Shown in pieces: positions 23,760-32,960 of a stretch of 44,488 bases of DNA (position 1 is its first letter; each line of letters begins with the position of its first letter). The notes under the pieces were generated by a model. The model searched no databases. It saw only the letters and a list, made by a program, of their open reading frames with translations, and was not told where the DNA came from. The stretch comes from Comamonadaceae bacterium (GTDB lineage: Bacteria; Pseudomonadota; Gammaproteobacteria; Burkholderiales; Burkholderiaceae_C): assembly GCA_947447355.1 (NCBI GenBank), contig CANFJF010000025.1, forward strand, positions 1 to 44,488. Direction: 5' to 3'. Both the position numbers and the translations under genes were made by a program.

Positions 23760-23978
23760 TCAATAATGCGGTGGCAAGTCGTCCATCAAACGCGCTGCAC
23801 TGCCGGCGACGCCGTCTGGCTGTTGTTCCCGCAATGTCTGGACCTCGCGGATCAGCAAATCAATTTGCGCCTGTTGCCGGACGATCACCAGATTCAGCTG
23901 GTCTAGCAAGTCTTCTGAAAAGCTGGCTTTGATCTCCAGTTCGGTCAGGCGCTGGTCGGTTTTATCCTCATGTGTCAT
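23760..23978 (-). CDS. slyX: SlyX family protein
   Basis: 72 residues, the usual size. Begins DQRLTELEIKASFSEDLLDQLN, continues VIVRQQAQIDLLIREVQTLREQ and ends PPHY, the family's conserved tail. It is a short coiled coil with unknown molecular role, found beside slyD in enterics but not here. yebC is divergent upstream and the TetR gene follows downstream. Confidence 0.92.
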   Translation of the reverse strand: MTHEDKTDQRLTELEIKASFSEDLLDQLNLVIVRQQAQIDLLIREVQTLREQQPDGVAGSAARLMDDLPPHY

Positions 23979-24067
23979 TGGCCTATTGGACCTTAAATTT
24001 CAGGGTGTAAAGTAGGCACCCAAATAAGCCAAGCGCATTCAAGCGCGACAACACAGGAATTTAAATC

Positions 24068-24781
24068 ATGGGCGCGCAGTGGAAAGCAAAAGGCAAGGAA
24101 CTGGCGGCAAATGCCAGGGGCAAACTGTTCGGCCGGTTGGCCAAAGACATCATGATCGCCGCCCGCAACGGGGCTGACCCAGCATCGAACTCGCGGCTGC
24201 GACTGGTGGTCGAGCAAGCCCGCAAAGTATCCATGCCCAAAGAGACCTTGGACCGCGCCATCAAAAAAGGCGCCGGCCTGACCGGTGAGTCGGTTAATTT
24301 TGAGCATGTGATTTATGAAGGTTTTGCGCCGCACCGCGTGCCGGTGATGGTCGAGTGCCTGACCGACAACGTCAACCGCACGGCCCCCGAAATGCGCGTG
24401 CTGTTCCGCAAAGGGCAGCTCGGCACCTCGGGCTCCGTGTCTTGGGACTTTGACCATATCGGCATCATCGAAGCCGAGACGCTGGTGGCCGGCAGCGACC
24501 CCGAACTGGCCGCCATCGAAGCCGGCGCGCAAGATTTTGAGCCGGCTGAAGAAGACGGCAGCACGACCTTTTTGACAGACGCCACTGACCTCGACTTGGT
24601 CAGCCGTGCGCTGCCAGCGCAAGGCTTTGGCGTGCTGTCCGCCAAGCTCGGCTACAAAGCCAAAAACCCGATCGACCCCGCCAGCCTGAGCGCCGAGCAG
24701 TTGGAAGAAGTGGAGGCCTTCCTAGCCGCCATTGATGGCAATGACGACGTGCAAAACGTCTTTGCCGGTCTGGGCAGTTAA
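24068..24781 (+). CDS. YebC/PmpR family DNA-binding regulatory protein
   Basis: 237 residues; N-terminus [28 protein letters not shown] is close to, but not the same as, the common MAGHSKW start. [18 protein letters not shown], [19 protein letters not shown] and [10 protein letters not shown] motifs follow. Proteins of this family act as transcription regulators or, in some recent reports, in relief of ribosome stalling. Burkholderiales often carry two paralogues; the MGAQWK start suggests this is the second, non-ruvC-linked one. It is convergent with the DUF3297 gene, and their stops share TTAA. Confidence 0.92.
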   Translation: MGAQWKAKGKELAANARGKLFGRLAKDIMIAARNGADPASNSRLRLVVEQARKVSMPKETLDRAIKKGAGLTGESVNFEHVIYEGFAPHRVPVMVECLTDNVNRTAPEMRVLFRKGQLGTSGSVSWDFDHIGIIEAETLVAGSDPELAAIEAGAQDFEPAEEDGSTTFLTDATDLDLVSRALPAQGFGVLSAKLGYKAKNPIDPASLSAEQLEEVEAFLAAIDGNDDVQNVFAGLGS

Positions 24782-25026
24782 GGGTAAAAAGCCTCGACTT
24801 TGCCCTTCAGTTTGAGCAACAGCGGCTGGCCCTTGCGGTCCAGCGCTTTGCCGGCGGGAACTTTCACCCAGCCTTCGCTGATGCAATATTCCGCAACATC
24901 CTGACGCTCCTTGTCATTGAAGCGAATACCAATGTCGTGCTCAAACACCGCGGCATGGTGGTGCGGGCTGCGTGGGTCAATCGACAGGTGGTCGGGCAAA
25001 GCTGGACGTTCAGTGGCTTGGTTCAT
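24778..25026 (-). CDS. DUF3297 family small protein
   Basis: 82 residues: [28 protein letters not shown], then [17 protein letters not shown] and [12 protein letters not shown], matching DUF3297 from memory. Members are small cytoplasmic proteins sometimes annotated as glutathione peroxidase without good support. Function unknown. The stop overlaps that of yebC on the opposite strand by 4 bases (TTAA), and the LysR gene lies 72 bases upstream on the same strand. Confidence 0.85.
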   Translation of the reverse strand: MNQATERPALPDHLSIDPRSPHHHAAVFEHDIGIRFNDKERQDVAEYCISEGWVKVPAGKALDRKGQPLLLKLKGKVEAFYP

Positions 25027-25098
25027 GGGGTTCTTTTCAATGCGTTTTTTCAGATCTTCGAATCTAACCTGATTTTGCCGGCTTTCGGGCCGAATCGG

Positions 25099-26034
25099 CT
25101 AGCCGCAGGCGGTGCAGGCCCGCATCGCAATGGTGATTTGCAGCTGCGTCTCTGCCACCAGGTAGTCGAGAAAAACGCGTGTCCGCTCAGGTATGAACTT
25201 GCGACTCGGCAAGGCGGCGTACAAGGCCATGCGCCCCGTGATCCAAGGTGGCAGCACGCGCACCAGTTCACCGCGTGTCAAATGAGCGGCCACCAGATTC
25301 ACGGATACGGAGGTGATCCCGGCGCCATCCAGCGCAGCGAGCAGCAAGGTATCCGTGTGGTTCGCCAACAGCACGGGTTGGACCTCCACCTCGACCACGT
25401 GGTCAGGTTTTTCCGGACACCACATGCGCCAAAGTCGAGGCTGCACACCCGCCCATTTGAGCCGCAAACACGCGTGATGAGCCAAATCCTCAGGTGCTTG
25501 AGGGAGACCCTGACGCTTCAAATAGTCTGGTGACGCCACCAGAATGGTGTCGGATTCAATCACCTTTCGCGCCACCACATCCGCGTCAAAACTGTCGTCC
25601 GTTCCCAGCAGCGTGATGTCGTAGTCCTCGATGGGCGGCTCTTTAGACGTCTCCACTTCGATGTCAATCAGGATCTTGGGATGGCGCCGACGGAATTCGG
25701 CGAGCAACGGGGCAATCACATAGCTGGCGAGCACGGGCGGTGCATGTAAGCGCAGCAAGCCTGCCAGTTCCGTCGTGTGGGAACTGGCCACAGCATCTGC
25801 TTCATCAATGTCTTGAAGGATGTTGCGGACCCGTAGCAGGTAAGTTTGCCCGGCGTCAGTCAACGCCAGTCGCCGGGTGGTGCGCTGCAGCAGGCGAGTG
25901 CCCAGGTGCTCTTCCAGGTCAGCCACCAATCGGGTGACCACGGGCGATGACATGTCCAGCGCCCGGGCGGCAGCGGCAAACCCACCTTCATCCACCACAC
26001 GCTCAAACACGCGCATTGACAACAGTCGATCCAT
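25099..26034 (-). CDS. LysR family transcriptional regulator
   Basis: 311 residues. N-terminal winged helix: MDRLLSMRVFERVVDEGGFAAAARALDMSSPVVTRLVADLEEHLGTRLLQRTTRRL, with the sequence typical of the CrgA/AaeR-like group. A LysR substrate-binding domain follows (LRLHAPPVLASYVIAPLLAEF). The target genes are not obvious. The divergent DUF4148 gene starts 204 bases away and could be regulated from the shared intergenic region, which is AT-rich (26035-26130). Confidence 0.93.
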   Translation of the reverse strand: MDRLLSMRVFERVVDEGGFAAAARALDMSSPVVTRLVADLEEHLGTRLLQRTTRRLALTDAGQTYLLRVRNILQDIDEADAVASSHTTELAGLLRLHAPPVLASYVIAPLLAEFRRRHPKILIDIEVETSKEPPIEDYDITLLGTDDSFDADVVARKVIESDTILVASPDYLKRQGLPQAPEDLAHHACLRLKWAGVQPRLWRMWCPEKPDHVVEVEVQPVLLANHTDTLLLAALDGAGITSVSVNLVAAHLTRGELVRVLPPWITGRMALYAALPSRKFIPERTRVFLDYLVAETQLQITIAMRACTACG

Positions 26035-26237
26035 CGGGGCACCAGTTCAGTAATTCAAGGCCTTGATTGTTCCATTTATAGAAACGTCTGGATGTAAATA
26101 TGGTTATTTATCATCTTCAATAGAAACTATAAAGTTACTACATCGATGCAGCGCTTCCCAACCGAAGCCTCTCCGAAAGGTCCTCAAGCCAGTTCCATTG
26201 ACTGGCAGGCTATTTGTTAACTTTGAAAGAACTCACC
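26035..26237. other. Divergent regulatory region LysR / DUF4148 gene
   Basis: About 200 bases with no gene. The LysR-proximal half (26060-26130) is strongly AT-rich. A small dyad GCCAGT...ACTGGC sits at 26187-26205. Promoters for both genes must lie here, but I cannot place boxes with confidence. Confidence 0.4.
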
Positions 26238-26738
26238 ATGATGAAACGCACGTACTTTTCCGCCATCGCTCTGACAGCCGCTCTCGCAGGGGGTCAAGTC
26301 CTCGCGGCAGAGACTTCAACCAGTTTGACCCGCGACCAAGTCAAAGCTGAATTGGCCGAAGCCGTCCGCACAGGCAATATCTTGGCCAATGACCCCAGCA
26401 GCAGTGGCAAGAAGCTCAACGAGATCAACCCGAGCAGCTATCCCGCTCAACCGGCTTACCAAGGCAAAACACGGGCGCAAGTGAACGCTGAATTGACCGA
26501 AGCCGTCCGCACAGGCAACATCTTGGCCAGCGACTTGAGCGGCAGCGGCAAGATGCTCAATCAGATCAACCCGGGCCGCTATCCCGCTCAACCGGCTTAC
26601 CAAGGCAAAACACGGACTCAAGTGAAAGCTGAATTGGCCGAAGCGGTGCGTACAGGCAATATTGTGGCCAACGACCCAAGTGGCAGCGGCAAACGGCTCA
26701 ATGAGATCAACCCAGCCCGCTACAACCACACCAGCTAA
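26238..26738 (+). CDS. Secreted protein with three tandem DUF4148 repeats
   Basis: The ATG at 26238 (MMKRTYFSAIALTAALAGGQVLA) gives a clear signal peptide cleaved after LAA; the product is 166 residues. The mature part is three copies of a 47-residue unit (141 bases: 26331-26471, 26472-26612, and a truncated third copy 26613-26735). Each reads QVKAELAEAVRTGNIxAxD, then SGKxLNxINPxxYPAQPAYQGKT. DUF4148 is a small periplasmic family in Burkholderiales, usually with one unit; function unknown. Repeat units are very similar at the DNA level, so the duplication is recent or kept uniform. A terminator follows. Confidence 0.85.
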   Translation: MMKRTYFSAIALTAALAGGQVLAAETSTSLTRDQVKAELAEAVRTGNILANDPSSSGKKLNEINPSSYPAQPAYQGKTRAQVNAELTEAVRTGNILASDLSGSGKMLNQINPGRYPAQPAYQGKTRTQVKAELAEAVRTGNIVANDPSGSGKRLNEINPARYNHTS

Positions 26739-26758
26739 GCACGCCTTGCCCTAAGGGC

Positions 26759-26802
26759 AACACCCGGCATGACCGAATGGGATCGGCAGCCGGGTGTTTT
26801 CC
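26759..26802 (+). terminator. Rho-independent terminator after the DUF4148 gene
   Basis: AACACCCGGC / GCCGGGTGTT stem (26759-26768 with 26789-26798), an inner CCGA/TCGG pairing within the loop, and TTTT at 26797-26800. It lies 20 bases past the DUF4148 stop. It could also serve the convergent glmS gene, whose stop is at 26852. Confidence 0.75.
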
Positions 26803-26851
26803 GTTGGGTCTTGACTTGTTGCTTAGCGCGAAGTGACAGCCACGCACTCAA

Positions 26852-28702
26852 TTACTCCACCGTCACGCTCTTCGCCAGATTCCTTGGTTTGTCCACATCC
26901 GTCCCCCGTGCGCAGGCGGTGTGGTAGGCCAGCAATTGCAACGGCACCACGTGCAGCATCGGGCTCAAGGCGCCGTAATGCTCAGGCATGCGAATGACAT
27001 GAATGCCTTCTCCGCTTTCAATGCGCGTGTCGGCGTCGGCCAGCACGTAGAGCACGCCGCCGCGGGCGCGCACTTCTTGCAAATTGCTTTTGAGCTTTTC
27101 AAGCAGGCTGTCGTTGGGTGCCACCGTGACCACCGGCATGGCGCTGGTCACCAGCGCCAGCGGGCCGTGTTTGAGCTCCCCTGCCGGGTAGGCCTCGGCA
27201 TGGATGTAGCTGATTTCCTTCAGCTTGAGCGCGCCTTCCATGGCGATCGGGTAGTGCAGGCCACGGCCTAAAAACAGCGCGTTTTCCATCTTTGCAAAGT
27301 CTTCCGACCAGCTGATGATTTGCGGCTCCAGCGCCAGCACGGCTTGCAGCGCCGCCGGCAAGTGGCGCATGGCTTTCAAGTGCGCGGCTTCGTCTTCTTC
27401 CGTCAAACGGCCTTTGCTTTGCGCCAACGCTAAAGTGAGTAAAAACAGGCCCGCCAGTTGCGCCGTGAAGGCCTTTGTCGAGGCCACACCAATCTCGACG
27501 CCAGCGCGGGTGATGTAGGCCAGCTTGCATTCGCGCACCATCGCCGAGGTGGCGACGTTACAGATGGTCAGGGTTTGCGTCATGCCCAGGCTTTGCGCGT
27601 GGCGCAGCGCGGCTAAGGTGTCGGCGGTTTCACCGCTTTGCGTGATGGTGACGACCAAGGTGCGCGGGTTCGGCACGCTGGTGCGGTAGCGGTATTCGCT
27701 GGCGACTTCGACCTGTGTCGGAATGCCGGCAATGCTTTCCAGCCAGTACTTGGCGGTGCAGCCGCTGTAGTAGCTGGTGCCGCAGGCCAAGATCAACACC
27801 GAATCGATGTCCTTGAAGGTGCGGTAAGCCGCGTCGCCAAACAACTCGGGCACGATGGCGTTGACGCCTTCCAGCGTGTCGGCAATGGCGCGCGGCTGCT
27901 CAAAAATTTCTTTTTGCATGTAGTGGCGATACGGCCCGAGTTCGGCCGCGCCGCTGTGCGCTTGGACGGTTTTGACCTCGCGCTTGACGGCCTTGTGTTG
28001 GCGGTCAAAGACCCAGTATTTACCCAGCTGAATGTCGATCAAATCACCTTCTTCGAGGTAAACGATCTGGTTGGTCACGCCGGCCAGCGCCATCGCGTCG
28101 CTGGCCAAAAAGTGCTCAGCGCCGTCTTGGCCTACACCCAAAATCAAGGGCGAGCCGGCGCGTGCGCCGACCACCCGGTGTGGTTCGTCTTTGCAAAAAG
28201 CGGCAATCGCGTAGGCGCCGTGCAGTTGCGTGACGGCGGCTTTCAGCGCCTCAAACAGGTCGCCGTCGTACAGGCTGTCGACCAAGTGCACGATGACTTC
28301 GGTGTCGGTCTGGCTTTCAAAGACATAGCCTTTGGCCTGCAAAGCGGCGCGCAATTCGTCGTGGTTTTCAATGATGCCGTTGTGTACCAAGGCCACTTTG
28401 CCGGGGCGCTGTGCTGCGTCTGCGCCGCTGCCGTGGCTGAAATGCGGGTGCGCGTTGTGTACCGCCGGCGCGCCGTGTGTGGCCCAGCGCGTGTGCGCAA
28501 TGCCGGTGCCGCCTTCAAGGTGTTCGGCGCTGACCTGCGCTTGCAGTTCGGCCACGCGCGACGTGCTGCGCGCCCGCTTCAGCCCGTCCACATACACCGC
28601 CACACCGCAGGAGTCGTAGCCGCGGTATTCAAGGCGTTGCAAACCCTGCACGAGGATGGGAACGATGTTGCGGTTCGAAACCGCGGCGACGATACCGCAC
28701 AT
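26852..28702 (-). CDS. glmS: Glutamine-fructose-6-phosphate aminotransferase (isomerizing)
   Basis: 616 residues. Nucleophilic Cys2 in MCGIVAAVS, glutaminase motifs [18 protein letters not shown] and [12 protein letters not shown]; two SIS domains ([58 protein letters not shown]) and the conserved C-terminus ending [11 protein letters not shown]. Makes glucosamine-6-phosphate for peptidoglycan and LPS; glmU in the same window acts later in the pathway, though the two are about 10 kb apart. It is divergent from an Lrp-type regulator. No glmS ribozyme is expected in this phylum, and none is seen. Confidence 0.97.
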   Translation of the reverse strand: MCGIVAAVSNRNIVPILVQGLQRLEYRGYDSCGVAVYVDGLKRARSTSRVAELQAQVSAEHLEGGTGIAHTRWATHGAPAVHNAHPHFSHGSGADAAQRPGKVALVHNGIIENHDELRAALQAKGYVFESQTDTEVIVHLVDSLYDGDLFEALKAAVTQLHGAYAIAAFCKDEPHRVVGARAGSPLILGVGQDGAEHFLASDAMALAGVTNQIVYLEEGDLIDIQLGKYWVFDRQHKAVKREVKTVQAHSGAAELGPYRHYMQKEIFEQPRAIADTLEGVNAIVPELFGDAAYRTFKDIDSVLILACGTSYYSGCTAKYWLESIAGIPTQVEVASEYRYRTSVPNPRTLVVTITQSGETADTLAALRHAQSLGMTQTLTICNVATSAMVRECKLAYITRAGVEIGVASTKAFTAQLAGLFLLTLALAQSKGRLTEEDEAAHLKAMRHLPAALQAVLALEPQIISWSEDFAKMENALFLGRGLHYPIAMEGALKLKEISYIHAEAYPAGELKHGPLALVTSAMPVVTVAPNDSLLEKLKSNLQEVRARGGVLYVLADADTRIESGEGIHVIRMPEHYGALSPMLHVVPLQLLAYHTACARGTDVDKPRNLAKSVTVE

Positions 28703-28793
28703 AAGCCAACTCCTGAAATCAATTAGATTCGCCGATGGTACGAGTCGGTAACTTTTTTATCAGATCAAAATATCAATTAATATGAAATAAAAT

Positions 28794-28821
28794 TTCAATC
28801 ACCAATAATATTTTCTATAAA
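28794..28821 (+). promoter_or_regulatory. Candidate promoter of the Lrp gene
   Basis: TTCAAT (28794-28799), 16-base spacer, TATAAA (28816-28821), in a very AT-rich 138-base divergent spacer shared with glmS. The predicted start lies only ~13 bases before the ATG at 28841, and no Shine-Dalgarno sequence precedes that ATG. AT-rich runs here could bind Lrp itself (autoregulation, inference). Confidence 0.4.
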
Positions 28822-28840
28822 TTTCTAAAAAGCATTTTTT

Positions 28841-29326
28841 ATGGAACAAATCACGATTGACGCCATCGACATTCGCCTGCTCGACGAACTCCAGCAAGAT
28901 GCTTCGCTGAGCAACCAGGCGCTGGCCGAGCGCGCCCATGTCTCACCACCAACCTGCTTGCGGCGCATCAAACGCCTGCGCGACGCCGGGTTGATCGAGC
29001 ACCAAATTGCCTTGCTCAACACCGACAAACTGGCCGCCACGTTAGGTCGCGGACTGACCGCCATCAACGAGGTCACGCTGGACCGGCAAGGCAACGAAGA
29101 AGCCGAAGCGTTTGAAGCGCGGGTAATTCAAGACCCAGCGGTACAGCAGTGCTACCGCGTTTCACCCGGCCCGGACTTCATGTTGGTGGTTCACGTGGTC
29201 GACATGCAGGCTTACTTAGCGCTGTCCCAACGGCTCTTCACCAGCGACGCCAATGTGCGCAATGTGAAGGCGTTTTTTAGCCTGCACCGGGCGAAGTTCA
29301 AGCCGCAGGTGTTGCTGGGAATTTAA
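28841..29326 (+). CDS. Lrp/AsnC family transcriptional regulator
   Basis: 161 residues. Winged helix at about 5-60: IDIRLLDELQQDASLSNQALAERAHVSPPTCLRRIKRLRDAGLI. The C-terminal RAM effector domain includes VQQCYRVSPGPDFMLVVHV and VRNVKAFFSLHRAKF. Members respond to amino acids. Neighbours offer two candidate targets: the divergent glmS and the convergent LIV-type transporter operon; both are inference. Confidence 0.92.
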   Translation: MEQITIDAIDIRLLDELQQDASLSNQALAERAHVSPPTCLRRIKRLRDAGLIEHQIALLNTDKLAATLGRGLTAINEVTLDRQGNEEAEAFEARVIQDPAVQQCYRVSPGPDFMLVVHVVDMQAYLALSQRLFTSDANVRNVKAFFSLHRAKFKPQVLLGI

Positions 29327-29362
29327 GTTCCGGGCCGGAGCCTTTGCGATCCACCCTTTTCC

Positions 29363-29512
29363 GTCATCGCGAGCGCAGCGTGGCGATCGATCGTCGAGGT
29401 GAGCCAGGGATGGATGGCCGCGCTACGCTCGCCAAGACGAACCGGGTAGTCTGTCGCGCGTTACGCTCGCCAAGACAAAATTCCGTCATCGCGAGCGCAG
29501 CGCGGCGATCCA
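29363..29512. repeat. Four family-2 repeats between convergent lrp and livF
   Basis: Plus-orientation copies at 29363-29388 and 29485-29512 (GTCATCGCGAGCGCAGCG core), and inverted copies at 29411-29439 and 29451-29476 (CGCTACGCTCGCCAAGACG-like). Both inverted copies lie between the two plus copies. They occupy most of the 209-base spacer between the stops of lrp and livF, and could act as a two-way transcription end. Confidence 0.75.
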
Positions 29513-29535
29513 TTGTTGAAATGAGGCGGATGCCG

Positions 29536-30273
29536 TTAAACCCCAATATGATTCCGCTGGACGTCTTCGTTGGCCGAAAGCTCAGCCATCGATCCCTCAA
29601 AGCAGATTTGGCCTTTTTCGAGCACATAGGCGCGGTCTGACACGAGCTCGGCAAAGTGCATGTTTTGCTCTGACAGCAAGATGCTCACACCTTCTGCCTT
29701 GAGCGCCTGAATCATGTGCGCCATTTGTTCGACGATGACGGGTGCAACGCCTTCCGAAGGCTCGTCGAGCAGCAAGAGAAAGGGGTTACCCATCAAGGTA
29801 CGCGCCACGGTCAGCATTTGCTGCTCGCCACCGCTCATGCGGCCGCCCAGACGGTCTGGCATCTCGCCCAAGTTGGGGAAAAGTTCGAACACACGCTGGG
29901 GTGTCCACAGCGGCGCGGCACTGCCGTCGGGCCAATGCCGTGGCGACTGACGACCCACTTCGAGATTTTCCAGGACCGTCAGGTCAGTGAAAATGCGCCG
30001 GTCTTCAGGGACAAAACCCAAACCCATGCGGGCCGTGTGGTGGGTTTCACGGGTCGAAATATCAGTCCCTAAAAAGGTCACGGCACCACGCCTTTTGTCG
30101 ACCATCCCGATCAGCGTTTTGAGCGTTGTTGATTTGCCAGCACCGTTGCGGCCCATCAGGGCAACCACTTCGCCACGTCGCACTTCAAGGTCAACGTCAT
30201 ACAAAACTTGGGCCGCGCCGTACCAGGCACACAAGCCCTTGGCCTGTAGCAGCATGTCTTTGGAAGCACTCAT
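29536..30273 (-). CDS. livF: ABC transporter ATP-binding protein, LivF type
   Basis: 245 residues. Walker A GRNGAGKST, signature LSGGEQQ-like MSGGEQQML, Walker B LLLLDEPSEGVAP, and the LivF-typical LCAWYGAAQVLYDVDLEV start. The start overlaps the livG stop (ATGA). It is the last gene of the LIV-type operon. It couples ATP hydrolysis to uptake of a branched-chain amino acid or another LIV-family ligand; substrate not determinable. Confidence 0.93.
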   Translation of the reverse strand: MSASKDMLLQAKGLCAWYGAAQVLYDVDLEVRRGEVVALMGRNGAGKSTTLKTLIGMVDKRRGAVTFLGTDISTRETHHTARMGLGFVPEDRRIFTDLTVLENLEVGRQSPRHWPDGSAAPLWTPQRVFELFPNLGEMPDRLGGRMSGGEQQMLTVARTLMGNPFLLLLDEPSEGVAPVIVEQMAHMIQALKAEGVSILLSEQNMHFAELVSDRAYVLEKGQICFEGSMAELSANEDVQRNHIGV

Positions 30274-31049
30274 ACTGCCTCCTTGTTCAGCGTTTTGTTC
30301 TCAAAGGTTTTGCCGCTGCCGAAATAGACTTCTTGCACGTGCGGATGGTCACGCACCTCCAGCGGTTGGCCTTCGGCTATCAGCCGTCCGCGCGCCAGCA
30401 CGATCATGCGGTCGGCATAGGCAAAGACCACGTCCATGCTGTGCTCAGTAAACAGCACCGCCATGCCGCGGTCGATCACCAACTGCTTTGTCAGCGCCAT
30501 CAAGTCATGGCGTTCTTTGGGTGCCATGCCCGCCGTCGGCTCATCCATCAAGAGCAGCTTGGGACTGTTGGCCATCGCCATGGCCAGCTCGACACGTTTC
30601 ACATCGCCATAGGCCAACACGCTGCAAGGCCTGTCAGCCTGGGACTTCATGCTGACTTGGTCGAGTAGTTCAAGGGCCTCCGCACGTTTGTGGTCTGCGG
30701 CACGGCGCCACATGAAAAACAGCTTGCGGTCTGACGACAGCAAGGCCATTTGCACATTCTCGGCCACGGTCAGCGACGAAAAGGTTTCGGCAATTTGGAA
30801 GGTCCGGCTGACGCCGAGCCGCCAGATCTCCCGCGGCGTCAAGCCGACGAGTTCTTGGCCGTCGAGTTGGATCGAGCCGGCACCCGCTCGCAACTGGCCA
30901 TTGATCATGTTGAAGGCGGTCGACTTGCCGGCGCCGTTGGGCCCGATCATCGCCAGCAGTTCACCGGCAGCCAGCTCAAAACTGATGCCGTCGACGGCTT
31001 TGACACCGCCGAAAGATTTGCCCAGATGGGAGACTTTGAGCAGGCTCAT
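30270..31049 (-). CDS. livG: ABC transporter ATP-binding protein, LivG type
   Basis: The ATG at 31049 (MSLLKVSHLGKSFGGVKAVD) overlaps the permease stop as ATGA and matches LivG starts; the longer open frame upstream runs into the permease gene and is not coding. 259 residues. Walker A GPNGAGKST, signature VLAYGDVKRVELAMA (a variant of the usual LSYGxQR), Walker B LLLMDEPTAGMAP. Pairs with LivF in the cytoplasmic ATPase of the importer. Confidence 0.93.
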   Translation of the reverse strand: MSLLKVSHLGKSFGGVKAVDGISFELAAGELLAMIGPNGAGKSTAFNMINGQLRAGAGSIQLDGQELVGLTPREIWRLGVSRTFQIAETFSSLTVAENVQMALLSSDRKLFFMWRRAADHKRAEALELLDQVSMKSQADRPCSVLAYGDVKRVELAMAMANSPKLLLMDEPTAGMAPKERHDLMALTKQLVIDRGMAVLFTEHSMDVVFAYADRMIVLARGRLIAEGQPLEVRDHPHVQEVYFGSGKTFENKTLNKEAV

Positions 31050-32944
31050 GACGACCCAGCTTTCGTACCGCGCAGCCACAGCAGCAGTTGTCGCGCAAAG
31101 CCGACGATGCCCTGCGGAAACAGCAGCACCAACAACAACATAATGCCGCCGAGCACAGCACGCCAGTAGTCGGTGTTGCGTGCCACGGTGTCGTGCAACC
31201 ACGTGAAGGTGACCGCGCCAACGATAGGCCCGACCAGTGTCTGCAGCCCGCCCAGCAAGACCATCACCAAACCGTCAATCGATTTGCCCACAGACAGACT
31301 TTCCGGCGAAATGCTGCCTTTTGAAAACGCATACAAGGCGCCGGCCAAACCGGCAAAGGTGCCCGCCAACACAAACGCCACCCACTGCAGACGCTTGACG
31401 TCCATGCCGATGGCGTCCGAGCGCAGCACCGAATCGCGGGCAGCGCGCAGGCTGTAGCCAAACGGTGAATACAGCATGCGGTGCATCAGCAGCACGGCGC
31501 CGGCGACCAGCGTCAGCGTCAGGTAGTAATACATTTTTTTGTCGGCCAGCCACTCTGACGGCCAGACGCCGGTCAGGCCGTTGCTGCCGCCGGTGACGCT
31601 GTCCCACTGGTGGCAGATGGCCCAGGTGATTTGCGCAAAAGCCAGCGTCAGCATGGCCAAGTAAACCCCCGACAAGCGGACGCAGAACCAGCCGTAGACA
31701 AAAGCGCCCAATGCGGCCAAGGCCGGCGCCACGATCAGCGCCACTTCCATAGGCAAATGAAGGCTACGCACCAGCAAAGCCGCGCCGTAAGCGCCTAGCC
31801 CGAAGTAAGCGGCATGGCCAAACGAATGCATGCCAGCCGGCCCCATGATGAAGTGCAGACTGGCCGCAAACAACACGGCGACCAACAAGTCGATCATCAA
31901 AATCGTCATATAAGGCGACTGTGTCGTCAGGGTCGGCATCAGCACCAGCAGGCCAAGCAGCCCGGCGACGCCATAGGTGTAGAGGCGGTCTGGCGGCCGC
32001 AGGGGTTGCTCGGCGCCACCTCCGTGCCGGCTCGGCGCTTGCGGCCGGCCGAAGAGCCCCCAGGGCCGCACCACCAAGACCACCGCCATGACCAAAAACT
32101 CAACCACCAGCGTGAGCTTTGAAAAAGAAATACTGATGCCGGCGATCTCTACCAAACCCAGCCAAATACAAATCGCCTTGAGCTGCGCAATCAGCAGCGC
32201 CGCCACATAAGCCCCAGGGATCGAGCCCATGCCGCCGACCACCACCACCACAAACGCGGCGCCAATGATGTTCAGGTCCATCTCCAGATTCGCGGACTCG
32301 CGTGGCAGTTGCAGCGCCCCACCCAGACCGGCTAAAAAAGCACCCAAGGCAAAAACGGCGGTGAACAACCAAGCCTGGTTCACGCCCAAGGCGCTGACCA
32401 TCTCACGGTCTTGCGTAGCGGCCCGCACCAGGGTGCCAAAACGGGTCTTGGTCAAGAGCAGCCACAGCAGACCCAACACCACCGGGCCCGCAACAATCAG
32501 AAAAATATCGTAAGTCGGAAACTGCCGCCCCAGAATCAACACCGACCCGGTGAGGCCTGGCGCGCGTGGGCCGAGCAATTCTTCAGCACCCCACAACCAC
32601 AGCACGCCGTCTTTGATCACCAGCCCAAGCGCGAAGGTCGCCAGCAATTGAAAGAGTTCAGGCGCGCGGTAAATCCGGCGCAGCAGCAGCACTTCGACCA
32701 GCGCGCCCAACAAGGCCACCGCCAGTGCCGCCAACAACAAGGATGGCCAGAAGCCAACGCTGGAACCCAGCACCCCGACCAGCGAATACGCCACGTAGAT
32801 GCCGACCATGAAGAACGAGCCGTGCGCGAAATTGACGATGCGGGTGACGCCAAAAATCAGCGACAGTCCGGCAGCGACCAAAAACAACGATGAAGCACCG
32901 GCCAAGCCATTCAGCAGCTGGACAACAAAGCCAGAAAAACTCAT
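31046..32944 (-). CDS. Fused LivH-LivM permease of an LIV-type ABC importer
   Basis: 632 residues, the sum of a LivH (about 1-295; LSLIFGVTRIVNFAHGSFFMVG, AFLAGLGGALQLP) and a LivM (about 310-632; SLHFIMGPAGMHSFGHAAYFGLGAYGAA, YSLRAARDSVLRSDAIGMD). The linker near 296-315 is Pro/Arg/Gly-rich and cytoplasm-like. Normally these are two proteins. A fusion fixes a 1:1 stoichiometry of the heterodimeric channel. It is coupled to livG by ATGA and follows the binding-protein gene by 16 bases. Confidence 0.92.
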   Translation of the reverse strand: MSFSGFVVQLLNGLAGASSLFLVAAGLSLIFGVTRIVNFAHGSFFMVGIYVAYSLVGVLGSSVGFWPSLLLAALAVALLGALVEVLLLRRIYRAPELFQLLATFALGLVIKDGVLWLWGAEELLGPRAPGLTGSVLILGRQFPTYDIFLIVAGPVVLGLLWLLLTKTRFGTLVRAATQDREMVSALGVNQAWLFTAVFALGAFLAGLGGALQLPRESANLEMDLNIIGAAFVVVVVGGMGSIPGAYVAALLIAQLKAICIWLGLVEIAGISISFSKLTLVVEFLVMAVVLVVRPWGLFGRPQAPSRHGGGAEQPLRPPDRLYTYGVAGLLGLLVLMPTLTTQSPYMTILMIDLLVAVLFAASLHFIMGPAGMHSFGHAAYFGLGAYGAALLVRSLHLPMEVALIVAPALAALGAFVYGWFCVRLSGVYLAMLTLAFAQITWAICHQWDSVTGGSNGLTGVWPSEWLADKKMYYYLTLTLVAGAVLLMHRMLYSPFGYSLRAARDSVLRSDAIGMDVKRLQWVAFVLAGTFAGLAGALYAFSKGSISPESLSVGKSIDGLVMVLLGGLQTLVGPIVGAVTFTWLHDTVARNTDYWRAVLGGIMLLLVLLFPQGIVGFARQLLLWLRGTKAGSS

Positions 32945-32960
32945 GGCTGGCTCAAACTTA

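Noticed and set aside
27638..28726. 362-residue open frame on the plus strand
   Set aside because: Fully antisense to glmS, which is certain; no motif.
28703..28840. glmS ribozyme or riboswitch upstream of glmS
   Set aside because: The spacer is only 138 AT-rich bases with no ribozyme-like GC helices, and the ribozyme is known from Firmicutes.
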